Below are positions 36,226 to 43,238 of a DNA stretch of 64,000 bases, piece by piece (within the stretch, counting starts at the first letter, position 1; each line of letters opens with the position of its first letter). The position numbers and the translations under genes were made by a program. The DNA lies in contig NZ_JAGGCS010000005.1 of NCBI RefSeq assembly GCF_022884085.1, forward strand, positions 62,001-126,000. The letters are read 5' to 3'. Source of the stretch: Paenirhizobium cremeum (GTDB lineage: Bacteria > Pseudomonadota > Alphaproteobacteria > Rhizobiales > Rhizobiaceae). Under the pieces are notes generated by a model. It was not told the origin of the DNA, did no database searches, and worked only from the letters and a program-made list of their open reading frames with translations.

Positions 36226-37311
36226 TCAGGCCACGTTTCGTCCCATGCCGCGCTGAGGCTCTGAGCCATAGCCTGCGATCGGGTGACGAGGGGTGGCGCG
36301 GGCCGTCGCAAGCGCGGATTCGGCGTGGGCAATCAGTTCGCTCGGTGTGGCCGCATCCGCTGTCATGGCGAAGCCGATGGAGAGGCCAAGGCTGCCCTGG
36401 CTGCGTCCTTGCTCGGTGGCGAAGATCAGGTTGTTCTCGACGGCCGTCCGAAGCCGCTCGGCAATCGCCTGAGCCTCGGTTGCACCGACGTCGCTGAAGA
36501 GGAAGGCGAAGTCGTCGCCCTCGATGCGCGCGACGAAGTCATACTTCTTGATCGTCTTGCGGAAAACCGCAGCCAGCCGCTTGAGCAGCCTGTTGCCGGC
36601 CTCGTCGCCGAACTGTCGATTGATCTCCCGGAAATTGTCGATGTCGACAAGCAACATGGCGGTTCCGAAAGGAACGGTTGCCTGTTCGTAAAGGCTTTCC
36701 AGCCGGTTCATGAAGGCGATGCGGTTGGGCAGTTCGGTCAGCCGGTCGGTGAGCACCATCGAGCGGGCGGCCTCTGCGGTGCGTTCGGCGGCTTCGATCT
36801 GTTCCAGCCCCGCCTTCAGCTTGAACTCGATTTCGGTCTCCTCCCGAATCAGGTCGCTTGCCGCGGAATCGAGGAAATCAAGTTCCTCCAGGATTTCCGA
36901 AAGGCCCCGGGTCTCGTCCTCGCGGATCGATTTCACGATGGTTTCGAGCGCGCGGGTGAAGGTCTGCTTGCGCAGGAGACCGAGCGAGACCTGTTCCGCG
37001 AGACGTTTCAATGCGGCCGTGGCCTCGGATTGCACATGTTCGTCGGCAAGACCGCAATGGCTGACCAGACGGTGCTTCAGGCCCAGATGGTCAAGCGCGA
37101 TCTGGCTGGGTTGCGCCCCGAGAGCGACGAGATCGCGGGCGATCTCTGCATTGCGCCTGACCATGGCCTCATAGACGATTTCGAAATTGCGCGGCAGGCC
37201 GGCGATCTGGTGCTTGGCCATGAAAGCCGTGATCTTCTGCAGGTTGTCCTGGACGATGGGCGACTTCGGTGGTTGGACGTGCTGATGGCTTGTACTGGCA
37301 TCAGACTGCAT
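36226..37311 (-). CDS. Degenerate GGDEF-domain protein
   Basis: A 361-residue soluble protein with an N-terminal helical region of about 200 residues and a C-terminal GGDEF domain (start LTDRLTELPNRIAFMNRLE). The active-site signature reads EGDDF at 264-268 rather than GGDEF, and the inhibitory I-site position is KKYD rather than RxxD. Loss of both points to weak or no diguanylate cyclase activity, possibly a c-di-GMP or GTP sensor. The ATG at 37311 is preceded by GGGGGAA at about 6 bases; an upstream in-frame ATG at 37428 has poor spacing. It lies upstream of the ABC-F gene with 119 bp between. Confidence 0.88.
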   Translation of the reverse strand: MQSDASTSHQHVQPPKSPIVQDNLQKITAFMAKHQIAGLPRNFEIVYEAMVRRNAEIARDLVALGAQPSQIALDHLGLKHRLVSHCGLADEHVQSEATAALKRLAEQVSLGLLRKQTFTRALETIVKSIREDETRGLSEILEELDFLDSAASDLIREETEIEFKLKAGLEQIEAAERTAEAARSMVLTDRLTELPNRIAFMNRLESLYEQATVPFGTAMLLVDIDNFREINRQFGDEAGNRLLKRLAAVFRKTIKKYDFVARIEGDDFAFLFSDVGATEAQAIAERLRTAVENNLIFATEQGRSQGSLGLSIGFAMTADAATPSELIAHAESALATARATPRHPIAGYGSEPQRGMGRNVA

Positions 37312-37506
37312 GGCTGTTCCCCCGCCGGATGTGGCTCCGGTCTTTCCGCGCGATGAATGTCGGTTATCTCCGGCCGCACCATCCGCGAAAGAACTCATCA
37401 TTCGGTTAAATACGCGGGAAACGGGCATGCCTTCGGGATTTTCCGCAAAGAACGGTTAATGCCGGATTGTCGAATTGGCGGACCGGTGTCCCCGCAGGGG
37501 CAAGAT

Positions 37507-38016
37507 CTAAAGCCACCGATCGCCTTGTAGTCGCTGGAAATAGATGAGATCAAGCGAAAGGCTCGGCTTGCCGAGCGCCGTCAGGCACATATGGGCCTGG
37601 CCCCTGTGGTGCGTCTGGTGGTTGAAGAAATGCGATATCGCCGGCCCGAGCCGATGGGTGATCGGCGTGGGTGTCGTGATCGGCGTATAGCTGATCGGCC
37701 CGCGGATTTCGTCTTCCGTCAGTTCCCCGATCCATGCGATGATCCTTCGGTCCTCTTCGATCCGGGCGGTTTCCAGTTCGGCAAGCGTTGCAAACGGCTT
37801 CTCGTTCAGCGCCGTGTGTTTTGGTCCTTCGCCGGTAAAGCGCCGGAGCCAGACGCGGTCTGCGACCAGGATATGGGTGAGCGTTCCAAACAGCGATCCG
37901 AAGAAGGCTCCCAAGTCGCGGTTCAGATCCTCGGGTGAAAGCTCGTTGGCCGCGGCATAGACGAGATCGTTGGCCCATTGGTTGTAGGCCGCGAACATTC
38001 TGAACGTTTCCAGCAT
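37507..38016 (-). CDS. DinB family protein
   Basis: Four-helix-bundle metalloprotein of the DinB/YfiT superfamily, 169 residues. The metal-binding His triad is present: His48 (GTLTHILVADR), His133 and His137 (NHQTHHRGQ). Family members include bacillithiol or mycothiol S-transferases and DNA-damage-induced proteins; in rhizobia, which use glutathione, the substrate is not known. It is divergent from the GST gene, 144 bp away, which could hint at a shared detoxification role, though that is inference. Confidence 0.9.
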   Translation of the reverse strand: MLETFRMFAAYNQWANDLVYAAANELSPEDLNRDLGAFFGSLFGTLTHILVADRVWLRRFTGEGPKHTALNEKPFATLAELETARIEEDRRIIAWIGELTEDEIRGPISYTPITTPTPITHRLGPAISHFFNHQTHHRGQAHMCLTALGKPSLSLDLIYFQRLQGDRWL

Positions 38017-38160
38017 CCAACTCTTCCGTTTGTTCCTTCATCCGCGAGCATAGCGCGATATTGCGACAGCGGGGCTTATGAAACCCATGAAATATCATGA
38101 TTTGATTGGCGGCGGCGGGACATGCATCCTAGCGCGGAAAGACGATCGAGGAGCTGTCAT

Positions 38161-38844
38161 ATGTCCATCACCCTTTATTCTCTCTGCGGAGCAGATTTGG
38201 CCCGCCCGTTTTCTCCCCATTGCTGGAAGACGGTCATGGCGCTTCGTCACAAGGGCCTGCCGTTCAGCGAACGGCCGCTTGCCTTCACGGCCATTCCGTC
38301 CGCCGAAGGCGGATTTTCGAAGACCGTTCCCTTCCTGAGGGATGGCGACCGGCTTATCTCTGACAGTTTCCAGATCGCGCTTTATCTGGAAGAAGCCTAT
38401 CCGGATGCGCCGTCGCTCTTTGGAGGCGAGGGCGGCCAGGCCATGGCCCGCTTTGTCGAAGCCTATTCCCAGACGACCGTGCATCCGATCGTCACACGCA
38501 TCGCGCTGAAGAACATTCACGACATGCTGGCGCCTACCGATCAGGCCTATTTCCGCGAGAGCCGCGAGAAGCTGCTCGGTAAGACCATCGAAGAGATCGC
38601 CGCCGTCCGCGAAACGGCGATCGCGGCTCTGCCGGAAGCCCTGAAGCCCCTGCGCCACATGCTGAAGGCGCAGCCTTTCATCGGCGGCGATGGCCCGCTG
38701 TTTTGCGACCACATCGTCTTCGGCGCGCTGCAATGGCTGCGGATTACCACCGGATCGGTGCATCTGGCCGACGACGATCCGGTGAGAGCCTGGTTCGAGC
38801 GGTGCCTCGATCTCCACGGCAGCGAGGCGAGGGCGGTCGCCTGA
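38161..38844 (+). CDS. Glutathione S-transferase, LigE/beta-etherase-like
   Basis: Glutathione S-transferase of 227 residues with an N-terminal thioredoxin-like domain (SPHCWKTVMALRHKGLPF, then TVPFLRDGDRLISDSFQIALYLEEAYPD) and an all-helical C-terminal domain. The spacing SP-x-x-W-K/R in the first helix and the IADSWxIAxYLE-like GSH site resemble the LigE-type beta-etherases that cleave lignin-derived ethers, but the activity cannot be assigned from this. The ATG at 38161 is preceded by GGAG seven bases away. It converges on a PEBP gene 3 bp downstream. Confidence 0.88.
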   Translation: MSITLYSLCGADLARPFSPHCWKTVMALRHKGLPFSERPLAFTAIPSAEGGFSKTVPFLRDGDRLISDSFQIALYLEEAYPDAPSLFGGEGGQAMARFVEAYSQTTVHPIVTRIALKNIHDMLAPTDQAYFRESREKLLGKTIEEIAAVRETAIAALPEALKPLRHMLKAQPFIGGDGPLFCDHIVFGALQWLRITTGSVHLADDDPVRAWFERCLDLHGSEARAVA

Positions 38845-38847
38845 GCC

Positions 38848-39396
38848 TCAGCGTCCGTAATGGACGGTGATCGACGCCTTTGCGAGCGCGTTTGCATTGG
38901 TCATGAAACCGATCAGCGCGCCGCTGGCATTGCTGTCAAGGTCGAGCTTGTCAACCGAAAGCGCCGTCACGGTGAAGACATAGCGATGCGTTTGCCCCGG
39001 CGGCGGGCAGGCGCCGATATAGCTTGAAAAGCCGGCATCGGCGCGGCTCTGAATCGCACCGGCGGGTGCGCCCCTGTCCGGCGTAATGCCCGCCTTCAGT
39101 TCCGTGACGCCGGAGGGAATGTTGAACATTGCCCAATGCCAGAAACCGGAACCCGTCGGCGCGTCCGGGTCATAGGCGGTGACGACGAAACTCCGCGTGC
39201 CGGCGGGTGCGTTCGACCATGAAAGGGCTGGCGAGACATTGCCGCCGTCGCATCCGAGCGCGTTCGCCACCTGCGCCTGGGCGAGTTTTCCGCCCTCGGC
39301 GATGTCAGGGCTTGAAAGCGTGAACTCCGCCGCCATGGCCGGAAGGCCTGATACCAGGGTCAGTGCGGCGGCGAGAACGAGGGGTCCATAGGTCAT
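38848..39396 (-). CDS. YbhB/YbcL-type PEBP protein, exported
   Basis: Phosphatidylethanolamine-binding-protein-like (Raf-kinase-inhibitor-like) protein, 182 residues, with a signal peptide cleaved near AMAA|EFTLSS. The ligand-site signature YDPDAPTGSGFWHWAMFNIP is intact, as is IGACPPPGQTHRYVFTV. A periplasmic location is predicted; the ligand is unknown. It lies 41 bp downstream of the AraC regulator on the same strand and may share its transcript. Confidence 0.9.
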   Translation of the reverse strand: MTYGPLVLAAALTLVSGLPAMAAEFTLSSPDIAEGGKLAQAQVANALGCDGGNVSPALSWSNAPAGTRSFVVTAYDPDAPTGSGFWHWAMFNIPSGVTELKAGITPDRGAPAGAIQSRADAGFSSYIGACPPPGQTHRYVFTVTALSVDKLDLDSNASGALIGFMTNANALAKASITVHYGR

Positions 39397-39437
39397 GATC
39401 GGCTCCTTTCGATGGGAGCCCGAACATATCGCCGTCG

Positions 39438-40304
39438 CTATCCGGCCGCGGCTCTGCTGCGCTCGAATTCAGCCCCGGAACGCTCACCTGCCTCCGTGGC
39501 GATGCGAATGTCCCGCGGCGACAGGCCGAAGCGGGCGCGAAAGCGGGCCGCAAATTTCGACGCCGATTCATACCCGACATCGAGCGCCACCCGGTTGATC
39601 GGAAGTTCGGTCGCCTGCAGCAGAGCGAGCGCCGTCGTCATGCGCACATCGGCGATGATGTCGGTGAGGCTTGTCCCGACCTGCGAAAGCCTGCGCCGCA
39701 GCGTCGCCTCGCTCATGCCCAGAGCGCCGGCGACGGAACCCGCCGGCCATTCCCGCGCGGGCTCTGTGCGAATGAGGCCGCGTATCCTGAGGCAGAGGTT
39801 TTCGCGCGGATCGGGCAGGAGGCCGATCCCGAGCGCCTGCAAGCGGATAAGGGGTTCGCCGACGATGTGCCGGTGGATATCGTCGGAAGCGGCGTCCTTA
39901 CCCCCGATCGCGAGGCGCGCGCGCTCGAGCGCATCGAGGAATCCGCTGTCCGGCTCGATCCGGATCGCCTCGTTCGTGGAATGCGCTGCCGCATCGGCGT
40001 AGAACGCCACGAGGGCGGAGGAAAAGACATAGGCGTCGGAATGATAGGAGCCGTTTTCCTCGGCCCCGTTGATGACGGTGCATTCGAGCCCCTGCGGCAG
40101 GAAGATCGCCTCTCCGGGGACCGCTGTGACATCGGCCTCGTTGGTTACGATCCGCTTCCAGCCGTTCTTCACGTGAATGAGGGCGGGCTGGTCGATGAGG
40201 AAATGCCGGAAACTGCCCGTTGAGGCCTGCAGGATCGAACAATGGACGGCGATGTCGGCCAGCGCGCACGTGGAGCGGCGCGCATTCTCGGAGAATTTCT
40301 GCAT
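39438..40304 (-). CDS. AraC-family regulator
   Basis: 288-residue AraC protein. The N-terminal half is a cupin-like sensor domain (PGEAIFLPQGLECTVINGAEENG, a redundant start near MQKFSENARR); the C-terminal half has the two helix-turn-helix motifs (AGALGMSEATLRRRLSQVG and INRVALDVGYESASKFAARFRARFGLSP). The start at 40304 was chosen because AAGGAA precedes it; longer in-frame starts add an unrelated leader. The ligand is unknown. It is followed by the PEBP gene, its most likely target by position, and is divergent from ndk. Confidence 0.88.
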   Translation of the reverse strand: MQKFSENARRSTCALADIAVHCSILQASTGSFRHFLIDQPALIHVKNGWKRIVTNEADVTAVPGEAIFLPQGLECTVINGAEENGSYHSDAYVFSSALVAFYADAAAHSTNEAIRIEPDSGFLDALERARLAIGGKDAASDDIHRHIVGEPLIRLQALGIGLLPDPRENLCLRIRGLIRTEPAREWPAGSVAGALGMSEATLRRRLSQVGTSLTDIIADVRMTTALALLQATELPINRVALDVGYESASKFAARFRARFGLSPRDIRIATEAGERSGAEFERSRAAAG

Positions 40305-40473
40305 GGTTCCTTCCGCACGCTGCCGGCCCGGAATGTGCCGTGAAAGCATTCGCCGCGACCGGTTCCGGTCAGATAGTATGACGGCGGCGTGAAATTCGTC
40401 CATCCCCCTTGTCTTCGCGATTCGGGGCGGGTAGAAACCGCCCACTTTCCCATGAGACAAAAGGATGAGACTG

Positions 40474-40896
40474 ATGGCGATTGAACGCACCTTCTCGATG
40501 ATTAAGCCGGACGCAACCAAGCGCAACCTGACGGGCGCCATCACCAAGGTATTCGAAGACAACGGCCTGCGCGTCGTCGCATCGAAGCGCGTTTGGATGA
40601 GCAAGCGCGAAGCCGAAGGCTTCTACGCCGTCCACAAGGACCGCCCGTTCTTCGGCGAACTCGTTGAAGGCATGACCTCGGGCCCGACCGTCGTTCAGGT
40701 CCTCGAAGGCGAAAACGCCATCCTCAAGAACCGCGAATTGATGGGCGCCACGAACCCGGCCCAGGCTGCGGAAGGCACCATCCGCAAGACCTTCGCGCTC
40801 TCCATCGGCGAAAACTCGGTTCACGGTTCCGACGCCCCGGAAACCGCCGCCCAGGAAATCAAGTACTGGTTCTCCGACACCGAGATCGTCGGCTGA
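40474..40896 (+). CDS. ndk: Nucleoside diphosphate kinase
   Basis: Transfers the gamma phosphate between nucleoside tri- and diphosphates through a phosphohistidine. The 140-residue protein begins [20 protein letters not shown] and has the active-site His in the [10 protein letters not shown] motif. The ATG at 40474 gives the family length and has AAAGGA about 8 bases before it; the in-frame ATG at 40465 overlaps that site. A strong terminator follows. Confidence 0.98.
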   Translation: MAIERTFSMIKPDATKRNLTGAITKVFEDNGLRVVASKRVWMSKREAEGFYAVHKDRPFFGELVEGMTSGPTVVQVLEGENAILKNRELMGATNPAQAAEGTIRKTFALSIGENSVHGSDAPETAAQEIKYWFSDTEIVG

Positions 40897-40942
40897 TTCA
40901 GTTTCTGAGGCTTCGGCCTCAACACATTGATCGGAATCGAAA

Positions 40943-40970
40943 AACCGGAGTGGAGACACTCCGGTTTTTT
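40943..40970 (+). terminator. Intrinsic terminator of ndk
   Basis: A perfect 10-bp stem (arms AACCGGAGTG and CACTCCGGTT, 40943-40952 / 40957-40966) with a GAGA loop is followed on the plus strand by a T run (TTTTGTTG). It lies 46 bp after the ndk stop. Confidence 0.93.
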
Positions 40971-40987
40971 GTTGGGTTTCTTTTGTC

Positions 40988-41018
40988 CGGAAAAAAGCCG
41001 CGGACCTGCCGCGGCTTT
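40988..41018 (-). terminator. Intrinsic terminator of the peroxiredoxin gene
   Basis: A perfect 10-bp stem (AAAGCCGCGG / CCGCGGCTTT, 40994-41003 / 41009-41018) with a 5-base loop is followed on the minus strand by CTTTTTTCC. It lies 24 bp after the peroxiredoxin stop and sits back to back with the ndk terminator. Confidence 0.9.
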
Positions 41019-41041
41019 CCTGATTGTCGGCGGCGCTGTCT

Positions 41042-41527
41042 TCAGAGCTGCTCGATCATCGTGGCAGCGGAGGAAACGGTTGCCTGGCCCGGGTTCTCCT
41101 CGACATTGAGCGACTTCACCACGCCGTCTTCCACCAGCATCGAATAACGCTTTGAGCGGACGCCGAGCCCGCCGCCGGAGAGGTCGGCATCGAGGCCGAG
41201 CGCCTTGGTGAAGGAGGCATCCCAGTCGGCGAGGAAGTGGATCTTGCCGAGCCCGCCGGATTGCTGAGCCCAGGCCCCCATGACATGCCAGTCGTTCACG
41301 GCGATCACCGCGATGTCGTCGACGCCGCGCGACAGGATCGCGTCACGGTTTTCCAGATAGCCGGGCAGGTGGTTGAGCGAGCAGGTCGGCGTAAACGCAC
41401 CGGGCACGGCGAAGAGCACGACGCGCTTGCCGCCGAAAAGCTGCTCGGTGGTGATCTCGACCGGACCGTCGGCGGTCTTTTCCTTGAAGGTCGCCTGCGG
41501 CAGCTTCTCGCCGATGGAAATGGTCAT
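41042..41527 (-). CDS. Prx5-type peroxiredoxin
   Basis: Thiol peroxidase of 161 residues in the Prx5/AhpC-TSA superfamily. The peroxidatic cysteine is Cys49 in PGAFTPTCS, which with the Arg in GVRSKRYSML completes the active site. It has no signal peptide, so it is cytoplasmic; reduction by glutaredoxin/glutathione is usual for bacterial Prx5. No second Cys for an internal disulfide is evident. It lies 69 bp downstream of the DsbD-N-like gene on the same strand. Confidence 0.93.
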   Translation of the reverse strand: MTISIGEKLPQATFKEKTADGPVEITTEQLFGGKRVVLFAVPGAFTPTCSLNHLPGYLENRDAILSRGVDDIAVIAVNDWHVMGAWAQQSGGLGKIHFLADWDASFTKALGLDADLSGGGLGVRSKRYSMLVEDGVVKSLNVEENPGQATVSSAATMIEQL

Positions 41528-41596
41528 CAGATTCTCCTCGCTGGATTGGCCCCGGCCGGTGCCGGGCGGTGTTTCGGCAGCGACTATAGATTGACG

Positions 41597-42421
41597 CTAG
41601 TCAAAGGCAAGCGTGCTTTCCATTGCCCTGTCGCCCGAGAGAACGAGGATGCCCCAGGTCTTTCCGGCGATCTTGTAATTGCGCGGCAGTTCCTCAAGCG
41701 GCATCGAAATATCGAGCTTGCCGTCGGCTTGGGAAACGATGTCGTAGTCCATGAAGACGTGGCCATTCGGACCGGTGACGAAGACTTGCGGGCGATCGTT
41801 CGGGGAGGGAAGGCGGAGTGTCAGGTCGAGCCGGCCGAGATCCCCGATCATCCGGTGGGATTCGACGCCGAAGCCTTCGGTCTCCCTTTCGGGCAGGCTT
41901 TTCCATGCGGATGCGAGGATGGCCTCTTCCTCGGCGTTTACGGTTTCCTCAAGCGTCACCGTAAGATCGGCCTGGAACGGAATGCAGATGTTCTTGCACA
42001 CGCCGATGAAGACATTTGCCCTCACCGTGGCCGAGGCGACCGGTTGGGCCTTGAGGGTGAAGGGAAGGGCGATGGGCGTGTCGTAGCCGATATCCCTGAT
42101 GTCCCCGTTGTCGATGCGCTTCGGCACCGGAAAGGAAATTTCTCCGATATCGAACCGGCTGGCGGGATCGAGCGTGATGCTTGGCGGTATGCCGGCGTCT
42201 CCCGGCTCCCGCCAATAGGTGATCCAGCCGGGCGTCGGCTCGATCTGAAGCGCAGCCTGGCGCGTGCCGTCTGCGGTTGCCGGCAGGACGAGGAGGCGCA
42301 TCCGGCCGCCTTCGCTGGTCGCCCATTCGCTGCTTGCCGCCTGTGCGCTGCCGGCGCCGAGGACGGTTGCGGTGAGAAGCAGGCCGATGACGCGGCGCAT
42401 GCGGGAAAATTCGATGCTCAT
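41597..42421 (-). CDS. DsbD N-terminal-domain-like exported protein
   Basis: A 274-residue protein with a signal peptide (cleavage near SAQA|ASS) and a beta-sandwich domain like the N-terminal part of the disulfide reductase DsbD/ScsB (WITYWREPGDAG...; IGVCKNICIPFQADLTV). The two cysteines in VCKNICIP match the redox pair in the family. The membrane and thioredoxin-like domains of DsbD are absent, so a partner must supply electrons. Location upstream of a peroxiredoxin suggests a redox role, but that protein is cytoplasmic and the link is inference. It is divergent from yqgE. Confidence 0.78.
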   Translation of the reverse strand: MSIEFSRMRRVIGLLLTATVLGAGSAQAASSEWATSEGGRMRLLVLPATADGTRQAALQIEPTPGWITYWREPGDAGIPPSITLDPASRFDIGEISFPVPKRIDNGDIRDIGYDTPIALPFTLKAQPVASATVRANVFIGVCKNICIPFQADLTVTLEETVNAEEEAILASAWKSLPERETEGFGVESHRMIGDLGRLDLTLRLPSPNDRPQVFVTGPNGHVFMDYDIVSQADGKLDISMPLEELPRNYKIAGKTWGILVLSGDRAMESTLAFD

Positions 42422-42594
42422 GGCCTGCGTTTAAAGCATAGTCCGGAGCCTCGCCAGTCACGGTTTTCGGCCCATGTGTCATTTTCAGTTGATTGCGGGG
42501 GCGGTCTGCCTCATCTTGCTAAAATGAGAAATGACGGACTTCATCCCGGAGTTCACGTCGGATGTCTCGGTTACAGAGACGCTGGAGGTCCAGC

Positions 42595-43200
42595 ATGGCT
42601 TTATCGAACTTGAAGAAGGATCGCGAGCGTGGCTTTCTGGACGGCCAGTTCCTGATAGCCATGCCAGGAATGACGGACGGCAACTTCGCACGGGCCGTCG
42701 TTTATGTTTGCGCCCATTCTCCGGCCGGCGCCATGGGCTTCATCATCAATCGGTCGCAGCCGGTGACCTTTGCCGACGTACTCCTGCATCTGGAATTGAT
42801 CGACAAGAACGATGCGATCATGCTGCCGGACCATGCCCGGCATTTCCCGATTCAGAGCGGTGGACCGGTGGAAACGGGCCGCGGTTTCGTCCTTCACTCC
42901 GACGACTATCTGAGCGACAGCAGCATCCCGATCAGCGACGACATTTCGCTGACGGCGACGCTCGACATCGTGCGCGCCATCTCCGATGGCCGCGGTCCGC
43001 GCCGCGCCACGATGCTGCTCGGTTATGCCGGCTGGGGGCCGGGGCAACTCGAATTCGAGATTGCCAATAACGGTTGGCTGAACTGCCCGGCCGCGGAAGA
43101 CCTGATCTTCGATCGGGCGCTTGACACCAAGTACGAACGCGCTCTGGCGCTGATGGGCGTCAGCCCGGCCATGCTGTCGATGGAAGCCGGGCACGCCTGA
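42595..43200 (+). CDS. yqgE: UPF0301 (YqgE) family protein
   Basis: Conserved protein of about 201 residues with the family signature [38 protein letters not shown] and [13 protein letters not shown]. The structure is known for homologues but the molecular function is not; it was once called AlgH and linked to alginate regulation. The ATG at 42595 is preceded by GGAGG six to seven bases away. It converges on the GGDEF-EAL gene 38 bp downstream. Confidence 0.93.
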   Translation: MALSNLKKDRERGFLDGQFLIAMPGMTDGNFARAVVYVCAHSPAGAMGFIINRSQPVTFADVLLHLELIDKNDAIMLPDHARHFPIQSGGPVETGRGFVLHSDDYLSDSSIPISDDISLTATLDIVRAISDGRGPRRATMLLGYAGWGPGQLEFEIANNGWLNCPAAEDLIFDRALDTKYERALALMGVSPAMLSMEAGHA

Positions 43201-43238
43201 GGAACGGCTGGCCCCGCTGGGTTGTGCTTGCGCCCGGC

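Noticed and set aside
34262..36256. 664-codon plus-strand open frame over the ABC-F gene
   Set aside because: It is the antisense of the ABC-F gene and shows no domain; the ABC motifs on the minus strand are complete.
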